Below, piece by piece: positions 1 through 9,087 of a stretch of DNA of 21,045 nucleotides. The notes under the pieces are model-generated. The model saw only the letters and a program-made list of their open reading frames with translations. It was not told the origin of the DNA and made no database searches. The position numbers were made by a program, and so were the translations under genes. Every line of letters begins with the position of its first letter. Position 1 is the stretch's first letter. The stretch is taken from positions 1 through 21,045 of the forward strand of contig WQUQ01000252.1 of NCBI GenBank assembly GCA_009782025.1, in the 5' to 3' direction. Source of the stretch: Desulfobulbus sp. GTDB lineage: Bacteria; Pseudomonadota; Gammaproteobacteria; Burkholderiales; Rhodocyclaceae.

Positions 1-243
1 GGCGGCGCGCGCAACGTCACCTACGAAGGCATGCGCTGCCAGACGCGCGAGTGGCGCGTCTATGCCTCGGGGCGTGCCGACGGCAGTTGGTCCAAGGCGC
101 GCCGCGCCGAGTGGCTGCCGATCCGTGACGAGGCGGTCAATCGCTATCACGCGGCCTTGTTCCTCGATTACTTCTGCGTCGGCGGCAACATCGTCGATGA
201 CGCCGATACGGCCAGGAAGGCGCTGCGCCGCGCTGGGCGGTAA
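1..243 (+). CDS. CNP1-like family protein, C-terminal part (5' truncated by window edge)
   Basis: An open frame runs from the first base of the window to a TAA at 241-243, giving about 80 C-terminal residues. The visible protein has the pattern NVTYEGMRCQTREWRVYA followed by a W-rich stretch and a single cysteine near the end (DYFCVGG), which I recognise as the CNP1-like family of small exported betaproteobacterial proteins of unknown function. The start and any signal peptide lie outside the window, so I chose the frame by family likeness rather than by a start codon. It precedes lysS on the same strand with a 125-nt gap. The family assignment is from memory and moderately secure; the molecular role is unknown. 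Confidence 0.7.
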   Translation, partial: GGARNVTYEGMRCQTREWRVYASGRADGSWSKARRAEWLPIRDEAVNRYHAALFLDYFCVGGNIVDDADTARKALRRAGR

Positions 244-357
244 ACCGCTGAACTCCCGCCAGGACGGGCGCAAACCATGCGCCGAACTTGTCCGGCTCGC
301 AGCAAATCGGCGAAAATCCAAGGTTCTACGCGGCTTGCCGCGGCCATCCCTTTCCTC

Positions 358-362
358 AAGGA
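358..362 (+). promoter_or_regulatory. Ribosome binding site of lysS
   Basis: AAGGA lies 6 nt before the ATG at 369. It decides the start against the upstream in-frame ATG at 288, whose 27 extra residues look unlike lysyl-tRNA synthetase. Confidence 0.7.
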
Positions 363-368
363 TTTTTC

Positions 369-1886
369 ATGTCCACCAGCGAACAGCAAGCCCCGATCCA
401 GCAGGACGAAAACCACATCATCGCCGAACGCCGCGCCAAGCTCGGCGAATGGCGCAAAACGGGCCGGGCTTTCCCCAACGATTTTCAGCGCGAGAATACC
501 GCCGCCCGGCTGCACGAGGGCTACGGCGAAAAATCCGCCGAAGAACTCGCCGGCCTGCCGGTTGAAGTCAAGGTGGCCGGCCGGATGATGTTGAAGCGGG
601 TGATGGGCAAGGCGTCGTTCGCCACCGTGCAGGATCTGTCGGGCCGCATCCAGATTTACGTCGCCCGCGACCAGGTGGGCGAGGAGGCTTACGCGGCCTT
701 CAAGGGCTGGGATCTGGGCGACATTCTCGGCGTGGTCGGCACGCTGATGAAAACCAGGACCGGCGAATTGTCCATTCATGCCGCCGAGATCCGCCTCTTG
801 ACCAAATCCCTGCGCCCGCTGCCGGACAAGTTTCACGGCCTGGCCGATCAGGAATTGAAGTACCGCCAGCGTTACGTCGATCTCATCATGAACGAGGAGA
901 CGCGGTATACCTTCCGCGCCCGCTCGGCCATCGTCGCCTCGATCCGCAATTACATGTGCGGCCACGGCTTCATGGAAGTCGAAACGCCGATGATGCACCC
1001 GATCCCCGGCGGCGCGTCGGCGCGGCCCTTCGTCACCCATCACAATGCGCTCGACATGCGGCAGTACCTGCGCATTGCCCCGGAGTTGTACCTGAAGCGC
1101 CTGGTCGTCGGCGGTTTCGAGAAAGTGTTCGAGATCAACCGCAATTTCCGCAACGAAGGCTTGAGTCCGCGCCACAACCCGGAATTCACGATGATGGAAT
1201 TCTACGAAGCCTACGCGAATTACCACACGCTGATGGATTTCACGGAAGGGCTGCTGCGCCACGCCGCGCGCGAGGCGCTGGGCAAGGAGGTATTCCACTA
1301 CCAGGGGCGCGAACTGGATTTGTCCCGGCCCTTCCGCCGCCTGACCATCAATCAGGCCATCCAGCGCCAGCATCCCGAATTCACCGACGCGCAATTGGCC
1401 GACGCCGGCTGGCTCAAGGGCAAGATTCAGGCGTTTGGCGAGAAGGTCAAGCCGGGCGGCCTCGGCAGCCTGCAACTCCAGTTATTTGAAGCCTGCGCCG
1501 AGGCCCAGTGCTGGGAGCCGACCTTCATCATCGACTATCCCGTCGAAGTCTCGCCGCTGGCCCGCGCTTCCGACAGCAACCCGGAAATCACCGAGCGCTT
1601 CGAGCTATTCATTGTCGGCCGCGAGATTGCCAACGGATTTTCCGAACTCAACGACGCCGAGGACCAGGCCGCCCGCTTCCTGGAACAGGCCAAGGCCAAG
1701 GATGCCGGCGACGAGGAGGCGATGTATTACGACGCCGACTTCATCCGCGCCCTCGAATACGGCCTGCCGCCGACCGGGGGCTGCGGTATCGGCATCGACC
1801 GCCTCATCATGCTGCTGACCGACTCGCCGGCCATCCGCGATGTCATTCTGTTTCCGCAGATGCGCCCCGAACAGGCTGCCGGGTAA
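369..1886 (+). CDS. lysS: Lysyl-tRNA synthetase, class II
   Basis: The 505-residue product charges tRNA-Lys with lysine in the cytoplasm, using ATP. The order is that of class II LysRS: a variable N-terminus, an anticodon-binding OB fold at about residues 60-170 ([21 protein letters not shown] and following), then the catalytic domain. Motif 2 is visible near residue 260 ([20 protein letters not shown]) and motif 3 close to the C-terminus ([13 protein letters not shown]). The length matches the bacterial family. I chose the ATG at 369 because AAGGA lies just upstream and the residues MSTSEQQ then give a normal N-terminus. The gene ends 5 nt before a strong hairpin terminator that it shares with the convergent cold-shock gene. 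Nothing is broken or unusual. Confidence 0.98.
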   Translation: MSTSEQQAPIQQDENHIIAERRAKLGEWRKTGRAFPNDFQRENTAARLHEGYGEKSAEELAGLPVEVKVAGRMMLKRVMGKASFATVQDLSGRIQIYVARDQVGEEAYAAFKGWDLGDILGVVGTLMKTRTGELSIHAAEIRLLTKSLRPLPDKFHGLADQELKYRQRYVDLIMNEETRYTFRARSAIVASIRNYMCGHGFMEVETPMMHPIPGGASARPFVTHHNALDMRQYLRIAPELYLKRLVVGGFEKVFEINRNFRNEGLSPRHNPEFTMMEFYEAYANYHTLMDFTEGLLRHAAREALGKEVFHYQGRELDLSRPFRRLTINQAIQRQHPEFTDAQLADAGWLKGKIQAFGEKVKPGGLGSLQLQLFEACAEAQCWEPTFIIDYPVEVSPLARASDSNPEITERFELFIVGREIANGFSELNDAEDQAARFLEQAKAKDAGDEEAMYYDADFIRALEYGLPPTGGCGIGIDRLIMLLTDSPAIRDVILFPQMRPEQAAG

Positions 1887-1891
1887 ACGCG

Positions 1892-1921
1892 AAAAAGCCC
1901 GGCTTGCCGGGCTTTTTTTTT
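1892..1921. terminator. Bidirectional rho-independent terminator between lysS and the cold-shock gene
   Basis: An 11-bp perfect stem (1892-1902 with 1907-1917, AAAAAGCCCGG / CCGGGCTTTTT) closes a CTTG loop. It is followed by a T run to 1921 on the plus strand and is preceded by five A on the same strand, so it can stop transcription both ways. It sits between two convergent stop codons (1886 and 1943). Confidence 0.93.
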
Positions 1922-1942
1922 CATACAGACCTGTTCGCGGGC

Positions 1943-2149
1943 TTATTCAGCCGGGCGAATATTGGCCGCCTGCTTGCCCTTCGGGCCGGTGACGATGTCG
2001 AAGGTGACTTTCTGGTTTTCGGTCAGGGTCTTGAAGCCCGAACCTTGAATCGCCGAGAAGTGGGCGAAGAGATCTTCACCGCCTTCGGCCGGAGAAATGA
2101 AACCGAAACCCTTGGCGTCGTTGAACCATTTGACAGTGCCGTTTGCCAT
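1943..2149 (-). CDS. Cold-shock domain protein (CspA family)
   Basis: This 68-residue protein is a single cold-shock domain that binds single-stranded RNA or DNA and keeps RNA unstructured. It begins [20 protein letters not shown]; the RNP1 motif is KGFGFI (residues 13-18) and the RNP2 site is DLFAHF (26-31). The length is exactly that of the family. I chose the ATG at 2147-2149 because AAGGA lies 9 nt upstream and the family starts here; the frame is open further upstream, but those residues (with the stretch [13 protein letters not shown]) are leader sequence. It is a monocistronic gene convergent with lysS. A putative promoter and a leader of about 100 nt precede it, as is usual for csp genes, though I cannot tell whether it is cold-induced. 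Confidence 0.96.
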   Translation of the reverse strand: MANGTVKWFNDAKGFGFISPAEGGEDLFAHFSAIQGSGFKTLTENQKVTFDIVTGPKGKQAANIRPAE

Positions 2150-2158
2150 TTGCATGCA

Positions 2159-2163
2159 TCCTT
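2159..2163 (-). promoter_or_regulatory. Ribosome binding site of the cold-shock gene
   Basis: Reads AAGGA on the minus strand, 9 nt before the ATG at 2149. It supports the 68-residue start over longer in-frame reading. Confidence 0.7.
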
Positions 2164-2257
2164 GGAAAAGATTGAAAAACACGAGAACCAAGACCGAGGA
2201 GCTGACAAACCGATAACGGTACGGAAACAACACACTGCCTGGAAACCCGAGGCTCGG

Positions 2258-2286
2258 AGTATGACCCAGGTCGGCCAGAACGCCAA
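2258..2286 (-). promoter_or_regulatory. Putative sigma-70 promoter for the cold-shock gene
   Basis: On the minus strand TTGGCG (2281-2286) is followed after exactly 17 nt by CATACT (2258-2263), each matching the consensus at 4 of 6 bases. Transcription would start near 2251, giving a leader of about 100 nt, a typical length for cold-shock mRNAs. The region lies between the murA stop and the csp start, where a promoter is required if csp is not read from murA. Confidence 0.45.
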
Positions 2287-2288
2287 GC

Positions 2289-2320
2289 CCTTTTCCCGTC
2301 CTTTTCCCGTCCTTTCCCCG
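2289..2320 (+). repeat. Three imperfect tandem 11-bp units
   Basis: CCTTTTCCCGT occurs at 2289-2299 and again at 2300-2310, followed by a degenerate third unit CCTTTCCCCG at 2311-2320. The array lies between murA and the cold-shock promoter. Function unknown. Confidence 0.75.
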
Positions 2321-2332
2321 CGAACCGGGGAA
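2314..2332 (-). terminator. Weak hairpin downstream of murA, possible end of the mla-murA transcript
   Basis: TTCCCCG (2314-2320) pairs with CGGGGAA (2326-2332) around a 5-nt loop. No T run follows on the minus strand, so this may be a 3' stabilising hairpin or a weak terminator rather than a classical one. It is the only hairpin I see between murA and the cold-shock gene. Confidence 0.35.
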
Positions 2333-2365
2333 GACGGGGCAAGGGGATGCGCGTTTGCAACCGGT

Positions 2366-3854
<1,489 letters not shown>

Positions 3855-3860
3855 GGGTTT

Positions 3861-4613
3861 TTAACCTCGGAGTTTCCAGCCGCGCCGGAGCAGTTCCAGC
3901 GTCAGCAGGGTGACGCCGGCGAAGCAGGCAAAGACGACGGCGAAACTGTGCACCGGCGAGATGTCGGAGACACCGAAAAAGCCGTAGCGGAAGCCGTCGA
4001 TCATGTAAAAAACGGGATTGTAGTGCGACACGCCCTGCCAGAAAGCGGGCAGCGAGTGGATCGAGTAAAAGACGCCGGAGAGCATGGTCAGCGGCATGAT
4101 GAGAAAGTTCTGAAAGGCCGCCAGTTGGTCGAATTTCTCGGCCCAGATGCCGGCGATCATGCCCAGCGCGCCGAACAGCGAGCCGCTCAAGAGGGCGAAA
4201 GCGATGATCCACCCCGGCGCGACTGCTTGCAGATCGGCGAACCCGGCGGTGACCAGCAAGACGCCGACGCCGACCATCAGCCCGCGCAACAGGGCCGCCA
4301 GCACGTAGGCGGCGAAAAAAGCGCCGTAAGAAATCGGCGGCAGCAGCACGAACACGATGGAGCCGGTGATCTTGGCCTGGATCAGGCTCGACGAGGAATT
4401 GGCGAAGGCGTTTTGCACCACCTGCATCATGACCAGACCGGGAATCAGGAAGCTGCCGTAAGAGAGGCCATGCACCCGGACATGGGCGTCGAGCACATGG
4501 TTGAAAATCAGCAGATAGAGCAGCGCCGTCAGCACCGGGGCCGCCACGGTCTGGAAGGCGACCTTCCAGAAGCGCAGCACTTCTTTTTCAAACAGGGTCC
4601 AGAAGCCGATCAT
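3861..4613 (-). CDS. ABC-2 type exporter permease (YadH-like)
   Basis: The 250-residue protein is an integral inner-membrane subunit of the ABC-2 family (YadH/NodJ type). It begins MIGFWTLFEKEVLRFWKV, an amphipathic interface helix, and then has six predicted membrane segments, among them FQTVAAPVLTALLYLLIF and YVLAALLRGLMVGVGVLL. I chose the ATG at 4611-4613 because it forms an ATGA overlap with the stop of the ATPase gene and matches the family N-terminus; the frame is open further upstream but that part is the ATPase gene out of frame. It pairs with the ATPase encoded just before it. The substrate is unknown; its place inside an mla-murA operon suggests an envelope lipid or glycan, which is inference. 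Confidence 0.93.
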   Translation of the reverse strand: MIGFWTLFEKEVLRFWKVAFQTVAAPVLTALLYLLIFNHVLDAHVRVHGLSYGSFLIPGLVMMQVVQNAFANSSSSLIQAKITGSIVFVLLPPISYGAFFAAYVLAALLRGLMVGVGVLLVTAGFADLQAVAPGWIIAFALLSGSLFGALGMIAGIWAEKFDQLAAFQNFLIMPLTMLSGVFYSIHSLPAFWQGVSHYNPVFYMIDGFRYGFFGVSDISPVHSFAVVFACFAGVTLLTLELLRRGWKLRG

Positions 4614-5329
4614 GCGTGCATCGTCTTGATAAAAATGTCTTCGAGCGACGCCCCCGGATACCCGGCCAGCAGGTTGGCCGTGGTGTCGAGCGCCACCACT
4701 CGCCCCTGCTTCATCAGCGCGATGCGTTTGCACAGCGCCTCGGCTTCTTCCAGATAGTGCGTGGTCAGGACGATGGTATGGCCCTCGGCATTGAGGCGGC
4801 GGATGAATTGCCACAGTCCCTGGCGCAATTCGACGTCGACGCCGGCGGTCGGCTCGTCGAGGACGATCACCGGCGGCTTGTGCACCAGCGCCTGCGCCAC
4901 CAGCACGCGGCGCTTCATGCCGCCCGACAGACGCCGCATGTTGGTCTCGGCCTTGGCGGTCAGATCGAGATTGGCGAGGATTTCGTCGATCCAGTCGTCA
5001 TTGCCGCGTATGCCGAAATAGCCGGACTGGATGCGCAGCGTCTCGCGCACGCTGAAAAAGGGGTCGAAAACCAGCTCCTGCGGCACCACGCCGAGCAGCC
5101 GGCGGGCGGCGCGGAAATCGCTGACGACATCGTGGCCCATGACCTTCAGCACGCCGGAATCGGGGCGAACCAGGCCGGCCAGCGTCGAGATCAGGGTCGT
5201 TTTGCCCGCCCCGTTCGGCCCCAGCAGGCCGAAAAACTCGCCCTCGCCGATGTCGAGCGAGACGCCGGCCAGCGCTTGCAGCGCGCCGAAACGCTTGACG
5301 ACGTCAATAATGGAAACCGCGGCGGTCAT
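4610..5329 (-). CDS. ABC-2 type exporter ATP-binding protein (YadG-like)
   Basis: This 239-residue nucleotide-binding subunit powers the adjacent permease. Walker A is GPNGAGKT at residues 37-44, the Q-loop glutamine is at 84 (VVPQE), the signature LSGGM at 134-138, Walker B VIVLDE at 154-159 and the H-loop histidine at 191 (TTHYLEEAE). The LDEPTAGVD form is typical of the YadG/NodI/CcmA-like group of exporters. The start at 5327-5329 lies 10 nt after the mlaB stop, and the stop overlaps the permease start as ATGA. It is the second ABC ATPase in this operon and is distinct from MlaF. The substrate cannot be read from the sequence. Confidence 0.95.
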   Translation of the reverse strand: MTAAVSIIDVVKRFGALQALAGVSLDIGEGEFFGLLGPNGAGKTTLISTLAGLVRPDSGVLKVMGHDVVSDFRAARRLLGVVPQELVFDPFFSVRETLRIQSGYFGIRGNDDWIDEILANLDLTAKAETNMRRLSGGMKRRVLVAQALVHKPPVIVLDEPTAGVDVELRQGLWQFIRRLNAEGHTIVLTTHYLEEAEALCKRIALMKQGRVVALDTTANLLAGYPGASLEDIFIKTMHA

Positions 5330-5339
5330 GAAACGCCGC

Positions 5340-5621
5340 TCAGGCGAGCGGCAGCAATTCGGTCACGCCGTACAGTTCGGCCAGCGACAGGACGCCGGGC
5401 GGAATGTGCGCGAAACGGATGGTCGCCTGCGCGGCCGATGCGCTGCGCAGCCAGCCGAACATGACGACGAGGGCCGAGGAATCGGCTTCGCCGGCCTGGG
5501 AAAAATCGAAAATCTGTTCGCCCGCCCGCAGGGCGGCGCGGCCCGCGTCGAGCAGGCCGCGGGCATTGGCCATCAACAGCGGCGCCTTGACCAGCAGCCG
5601 CTCTGCGTCGCGCTCGATCAT
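5340..5621 (-). CDS. mlaB: STAS-domain protein MlaB
   Basis: The 93-residue protein is a lone STAS domain. In the Mla system the STAS protein MlaB binds the ATPase MlaF on the cytoplasmic side and is needed for stability or activity of the MlaFEDB complex. The central motif EADSSALVVMFGWLRSA is the STAS signature around the conserved Asp-Ser-Ser. The start overlaps the mlaC stop as ATGA (5618-5621), and the stop lies 10 nt before the exporter ATPase gene. The sequence is divergent, so the name depends partly on position directly after mlaC. Confidence 0.88.
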   Translation of the reverse strand: MIERDAERLLVKAPLLMANARGLLDAGRAALRAGEQIFDFSQAGEADSSALVVMFGWLRSASAAQATIRFAHIPPGVLSLAELYGVTELLPLA

Positions 5622-6241
5622 TTCTTGGCCTGGGCCTGGCCGGCTTCCAGCGAGCGGTTCTTGGCCGAGATCGAGGCGATCAGGCCGTCGATGCCGCCGC
5701 TGCGCACTTCCTGGGCGAACTGGTCGCGGTAATTGGTGACCAGACTGATGCCGGCAACCGTCACGTCATACACCTTCCAGGCGCCGCCGTCCTTGCGCTC
5801 CAGGCTGTAATCGAGGCCGATCGGCTTGGCGCCCGGCTGCTGGATCTCGGTGCGAACCAGCACATCGGTATCCTCGGGCTTCATCCTGAACGGCTTGTAG
5901 ACGACCTTCTGGTTGCGGTAACTGGTCAGGGCGTTGGCATAAGTCCGCACCAGCAGCGTCTTGAACTGCTCGGCCAGTTGCTGCTGCTGCTGCGGGCTGG
6001 CCTTGCGCCAGTCCTTGCCGACCGCCAGCGCCGTCATGCGCGTGAAGTTGAAATGCGGCAGCACCTTCTGGTCCACCATCTCGATGATCCTGGCGGTGTT
6101 GCCATTCTGGATGTCGCGGTCTTTCTGGACGATGTCGAGCACTTCGTCGGTGACCTGCTGCACCAGTTCGTTCGGCGCCTGCTCGGCGAGGACCGGCAGG
6201 GCGAAACAGGCGGCGGCGATAAAGGCGAGAAGTTTTTTCAT
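5618..6241 (-). CDS. mlaC: Periplasmic phospholipid-binding protein MlaC
   Basis: The 207-residue product carries phospholipid between the outer-membrane MlaA complex and the inner-membrane MlaFEDB complex. It has a Sec signal peptide MKKLLAFIAAACFALPVLA with cleavage expected before EQAP. The mature part has the family pattern (PHFNFTRMTALAVGKDWRKAS, then QFKTLLVRTYANAL, YKPFRMKPEDTDVLVRTEI and WKVYDVTVAGISLVTNYRDQF). I chose the ATG at 6239-6241 because it gives a clean MKK signal start; an in-frame ATG 15 nt upstream (6254-6256) adds MPLPI and is also possible, and neither has a good Shine-Dalgarno. A short hexamer repeat lies over the upstream start. Confidence 0.95.
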   Translation of the reverse strand: MKKLLAFIAAACFALPVLAEQAPNELVQQVTDEVLDIVQKDRDIQNGNTARIIEMVDQKVLPHFNFTRMTALAVGKDWRKASPQQQQQLAEQFKTLLVRTYANALTSYRNQKVVYKPFRMKPEDTDVLVRTEIQQPGAKPIGLDYSLERKDGGAWKVYDVTVAGISLVTNYRDQFAQEVRSGGIDGLIASISAKNRSLEAGQAQAKK

Positions 6242-6250
6242 GATCGGCAG

Positions 6251-6271
6251 GGGCATGGGTATGGGTATGGG
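6251..6271 (+). repeat. Hexanucleotide tandem repeat at the mlaA-mlaC junction
   Basis: ATGGGT occurs at 6255-6260 and 6261-6266 and is followed by ATGGGA at 6267-6272, preceded by the near-unit GGGC. On the coding (minus) strand it reads as repeats of ACCCAT immediately upstream of, and including, the alternative mlaC start at 6256. Confidence 0.8.
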
Positions 6272-6274
6272 AAA

Positions 6275-7012
6275 TCAGTCATCGTCGTCCAGCCGCGGCG
6301 GACGACCGTCGAAAATCAGATTGCGCCGCCGTTGCAGGTAGGCGTCGCGGATGTAGCTGTAGCGGTCGAACGCCGCCTCGTCGATGATCCTGTCCGCCGG
6401 CAGCAGGCTGGCGCGCATATCGACGAAGCGGAGCACGGTGGCGCTGTTGCTGACCCAGACAGGATCGACGATGCGCACCGGATCGGCCGCATAATCGACG
6501 CCCCAGGCGGCGGCGTCGCGCACGGTGCGCGGCCCGAGTATGGGCAGGAAAAGAAAGCCGCCATCGCCGACGCCCCAGACCGCGAGCGTCTGGCCGAAAT
6601 CTTCCTCATGATGCTCCAGGCCGAGTTCGCTGGCGACATCGAAAAGGCCGAAAATGCCGACCGTCGAATTGATCAAGAGGCGCGCCAGATCGCTGCCGGC
6701 ATCGCCGCCCTTGCCCTGGAGCGCGTTGTTCACGCCGATCCACAGATCGCCAACATTGGAGAAGAAATTGCCGACGGACATCTTGACCGGCAGCGGCGCG
6801 GCGGCATCGTAAACCCGGGCGGCCGGCCTGACCGCGTAAGTGTCCATCACCTCGTTGACGGCGAACATCGCGCGGTTGAATCTTTCGTAAGGATCGCGCG
6901 GATTGCGTTCTGGCGAACTCCCCTCCTCCTCGGCCATGACGCCGGCGGCGGCGAGCAGACCGGCAGCCAGCAGGGCGGCGCGCAGCCAGCGGCTGATCGG
7001 TGCAGTCATCAT
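6275..7012 (-). CDS. mlaA: Outer-membrane lipid asymmetry protein MlaA (VacJ), without lipobox
   Basis: The 245-residue protein removes misplaced phospholipid from the outer leaflet of the outer membrane and passes it to MlaC. Family landmarks are DPYERFNRAMFAVNEVMD (about 40-57), NFFSNVGDLWIGVNNALQGK, LLINSTVGIFGLFDVA, DFGQTLAVWGVGDGGFLFLP and the C-terminal YSYIRDAYLQRRRNLIFDG. The start at 7010-7012 overlaps the mlaD stop as ATGA; a second ATG follows directly. The N-terminal 28 residues form a hydrophobic signal (LRAALLAAGLLAAAGVMA) but contain no cysteine, so a signal peptidase I site (VMA before EEE) is seen instead of the lipobox of the E. coli homologue. The acidic tail LDDDD is also notable. 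Confidence 0.95.
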   Translation of the reverse strand: MMTAPISRWLRAALLAAGLLAAAGVMAEEEGSSPERNPRDPYERFNRAMFAVNEVMDTYAVRPAARVYDAAAPLPVKMSVGNFFSNVGDLWIGVNNALQGKGGDAGSDLARLLINSTVGIFGLFDVASELGLEHHEEDFGQTLAVWGVGDGGFLFLPILGPRTVRDAAAWGVDYAADPVRIVDPVWVSNSATVLRFVDMRASLLPADRIIDEAAFDRYSYIRDAYLQRRRNLIFDGRPPRLDDDD

Positions 7013-7482
7013 TGGGTCGTCTCCTTTCCTTCGGCGGCCTTGTTGAACATGAACTGGCTGATGAGTTTCTCCAGCACCACCGCCGACTGCGTCTTCTTGA
7101 TCGTTTCGCCAGGATTGAGCATCGTCTCGTCGCCGCCGACGTCGAGGCCGATGAACTGCTCGCCGAGCAGGCCCGCCGTGTAGATCGAGGCGAAGGTATC
7201 GCGCGGGAAGCGGTAACGACCATCGATGGACATCGTCACCACGGCTTCGTAGCTGGCCGGATCGAAGCGGATGTCGGCGATGCGGCCAACGAGCACGCCG
7301 GCGCTCTTGACCGGGCCGCGCACCTTCAGCCCGCCGATGTTGTCGAACTTGGCCTCCAGCGTGTACAGATTCGACAGGTGGGCGGAGGCCAGATTGCCGA
7401 CCTTGAGCGCGAGAAAGAGCAGCGAAGCGATGCCGATGGCGACGAAAATGCCGACCCACAGGTCGATGGCGGTGCGATTCAT
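7009..7482 (-). CDS. mlaD: Mla transporter substrate-binding protein MlaD (MCE domain)
   Basis: The 157-residue protein is anchored by one N-terminal membrane segment (about residues 7-27, LWVGIFVAIGIASLLFLAL) and carries one periplasmic MCE domain (about 37-115). The features LEAKFDNIGGLKVRGPVKSAG, VGRIADIRFD and GLLGEQFIGLDVGG are typical. MlaD forms a hexameric ring that takes up phospholipid from MlaC. I chose the ATG at 7480-7482: it overlaps the mlaE stop as TGATG, a G-run lies just upstream, and it gives the standard length; the longer in-frame reading runs back through mlaE. It ends in an ATGA overlap with mlaA. Confidence 0.97.
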   Translation of the reverse strand: MNRTAIDLWVGIFVAIGIASLLFLALKVGNLASAHLSNLYTLEAKFDNIGGLKVRGPVKSAGVLVGRIADIRFDPASYEAVVTMSIDGRYRFPRDTFASIYTAGLLGEQFIGLDVGGDETMLNPGETIKKTQSAVVLEKLISQFMFNKAAEGKETTQ

Positions 7483-8273
7483 CAAGCCCCCCGAAACATG
7501 AATGAAGTAAGAACGAAATCCAGCGCCAGGATGGCCAGCGCCGAAGTGACCACGGTTCGCGTGATGGCCCGCGACACGCCCTCGGCGGTCGGCTGGCAAT
7601 CGTAGCCTTCAAAAACGGCAATCAGCGACACCGCGACGCCAAAGACAAAACTCTTGATGACGCCGTTCACAATGTCATAGCGAAAATCGACGCCGGACTG
7701 CATCTGCGACCAGAAGGCGCCGTCGTCGACGCCGATGAAAACGACGCCGATCAGCCAGCCGCCGAGCACGCCCATGGCCGAGAACAGCGCCGCCAGCAAG
7801 GGCATGGCGATGACGCCGCCCCAGAAACGCGGGGCGACGATGCGGGCGATCGGGTTGACCGCCATCATGTCCATCGCCTTCAACTGCTCGGTGGTTTTCA
7901 TCAGGCCGATTTCGGCGGTGATCGCCGAGCCGGCGCGCGAGGCGAACAGCAGCCCGGCGACCACCGGTCCCAGTTCGCGCACCAGCGACAGCGCCACGAG
8001 AATGCCCAGCGCCTCGGTCGAGCCAAAGCGCTGCAAGGTCTCGAAACCCTGCAAGCCGAGCACCAGGCCAACAAAGAGGCCGGAGACGGAAATAATCAAG
8101 AGCGACAAGACGCCGCTGAAATAGACTTCGCGCGCCGTCAACTGCGGGCGGCTGAAGGCCGTGCCGGAAAAACGCAGGATCGCGGCCAGAAAGCGGGCGG
8201 CGAAACCGAGCCGCCAGATGCGCTCGATCGTCGCATGTCCGAGTTGACGCAGCAGGGCGACGGGATTAGCCAT
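7482..8273 (-). CDS. mlaE: Mla transporter permease MlaE
   Basis: The 263-residue MlaE-family permease forms the inner-membrane core of the phospholipid transporter. Conserved stretches include FVGLVLGLQGFETLQRFG, LVRELGPVVAGLLFASRAGSA, TEIGLMKTTEQLKAMDMM (written here without the leading Ala-Ile), RFWGGVIAMPLL and the C-terminal EGVSRAITRTVV. I chose the ATG at 8271-8273: it overlaps the mlaF stop by 8 nt and gives the family length, while the longer open frame is the mlaF gene out of frame. The stop shares one base with the mlaD start. Confidence 0.97.
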   Translation of the reverse strand: MANPVALLRQLGHATIERIWRLGFAARFLAAILRFSGTAFSRPQLTAREVYFSGVLSLLIISVSGLFVGLVLGLQGFETLQRFGSTEALGILVALSLVRELGPVVAGLLFASRAGSAITAEIGLMKTTEQLKAMDMMAVNPIARIVAPRFWGGVIAMPLLAALFSAMGVLGGWLIGVVFIGVDDGAFWSQMQSGVDFRYDIVNGVIKSFVFGVAVSLIAVFEGYDCQPTAEGVSRAITRTVVTSALAILALDFVLTSFMFRGA

Positions 8274-9075
8274 GCGCCGCCCCGAGAAAATCGTCGCGCA
8301 AGGGCGGCGCCGGATAATTGAAACGCACCGGCCCATCGACCTCGGCATGGACAAACTGATGCACGTAGGGATCGCGCGAGGCGCGCAGTTCGTCCGGCGT
8401 GCCCTCGGCGACGATGCGGCCGTCGGCAATGAAATAGATGTAATCGACGATCAGCAACGACTCCTGGACGTCGTGAGTCACCATGATCGAGGTCGCGCCG
8501 AGCGCGTCGTTGAGCTTACGGATCAACTGGCCGATGACGCCGAGCGCAATCGGATCGAGGCCGGTAAACGGCTCGTCGTACATGACCAGCATCGGATCGA
8601 GCGCCACCGCCCGCGCCAGCGCCACGCGCCGCGCCATGCCACCGGACAACTCGCCGGGCATCAACTGATGCGCGCCGCGCAGGCCGACGGCGGCGAGCTT
8701 CATCAACACCAGATCGCGGATCATGTCCTCGGACATGTCGGTATGTTCGCGGATCGGAAAAGCCACGTTGTCGAACACCGACATGTCGGTAAACAGCGCC
8801 CCGAACTGGAACAGCATGCCCATCTTGCGGCGCAGGCCATACAACTCGGCGTGCGCCATCTCCGACACGCAGTGCCGCCCCAGGCGCACGCGCCCGCCGG
8901 TCGGCTTCAACTGGCCGCCGATGCAGCGCAGCAGCGTGGTCTTGCCGCAGCCGGAACCACCCATGATGGCCACCACCCTGCCGCGCGGAATCTTCATGTT
9001 GATTCCTTGCAGCACGGGCCGCCCGTCATAGTGGAAATGCAGGTCTTCGATATCGACCAGGATGTCGTCCGACAA
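8266..9075 (-). CDS. mlaF: Mla transporter ATP-binding protein MlaF (TTG start)
   Basis: The ATPase of the Mla phospholipid transporter. From the TTG at 9073-9075 it has 269 residues, beginning MSDDILVDIEDLHFHYDGRP. Walker A is GGSGCGKT at 39-46, the Q-loop at 90 (LFQFGALF), the signature LSGGM at 143-147, Walker B ending in DEP at 167-169 and the H-loop MVTHD. The C-terminal extension DGPVRFNYPAPPLRDDFLG is typical of the betaproteobacterial form. No ATG lies between an implausible one at 9312, which would run through the intergenic repeats, and Met27 in GINMKIP. The TTG gives the right N-terminus and length and has a GAGAG 7 nt upstream. It is the first gene of the minus-strand operon. Confidence 0.95.
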   Translation of the reverse strand: MSDDILVDIEDLHFHYDGRPVLQGINMKIPRGRVVAIMGGSGCGKTTLLRCIGGQLKPTGGRVRLGRHCVSEMAHAELYGLRRKMGMLFQFGALFTDMSVFDNVAFPIREHTDMSEDMIRDLVLMKLAAVGLRGAHQLMPGELSGGMARRVALARAVALDPMLVMYDEPFTGLDPIALGVIGQLIRKLNDALGATSIMVTHDVQESLLIVDYIYFIADGRIVAEGTPDELRASRDPYVHQFVHAEVDGPVRFNYPAPPLRDDFLGAAHG

Positions 9076-9087
9076 ATCGCGCTCTCG

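Noticed and set aside
168..1475. 435-codon open frame on the minus strand across lysS
   Set aside because: It lies opposite the well-supported lysS, has no family likeness and has the composition expected of an antisense shadow in GC-rich DNA.
2150..2233. N-terminal extension of the cold-shock protein by 28 residues
   Set aside because: The family starts at MANGTVKWF with a good AAGGA; the extension falls in the 5' leader.
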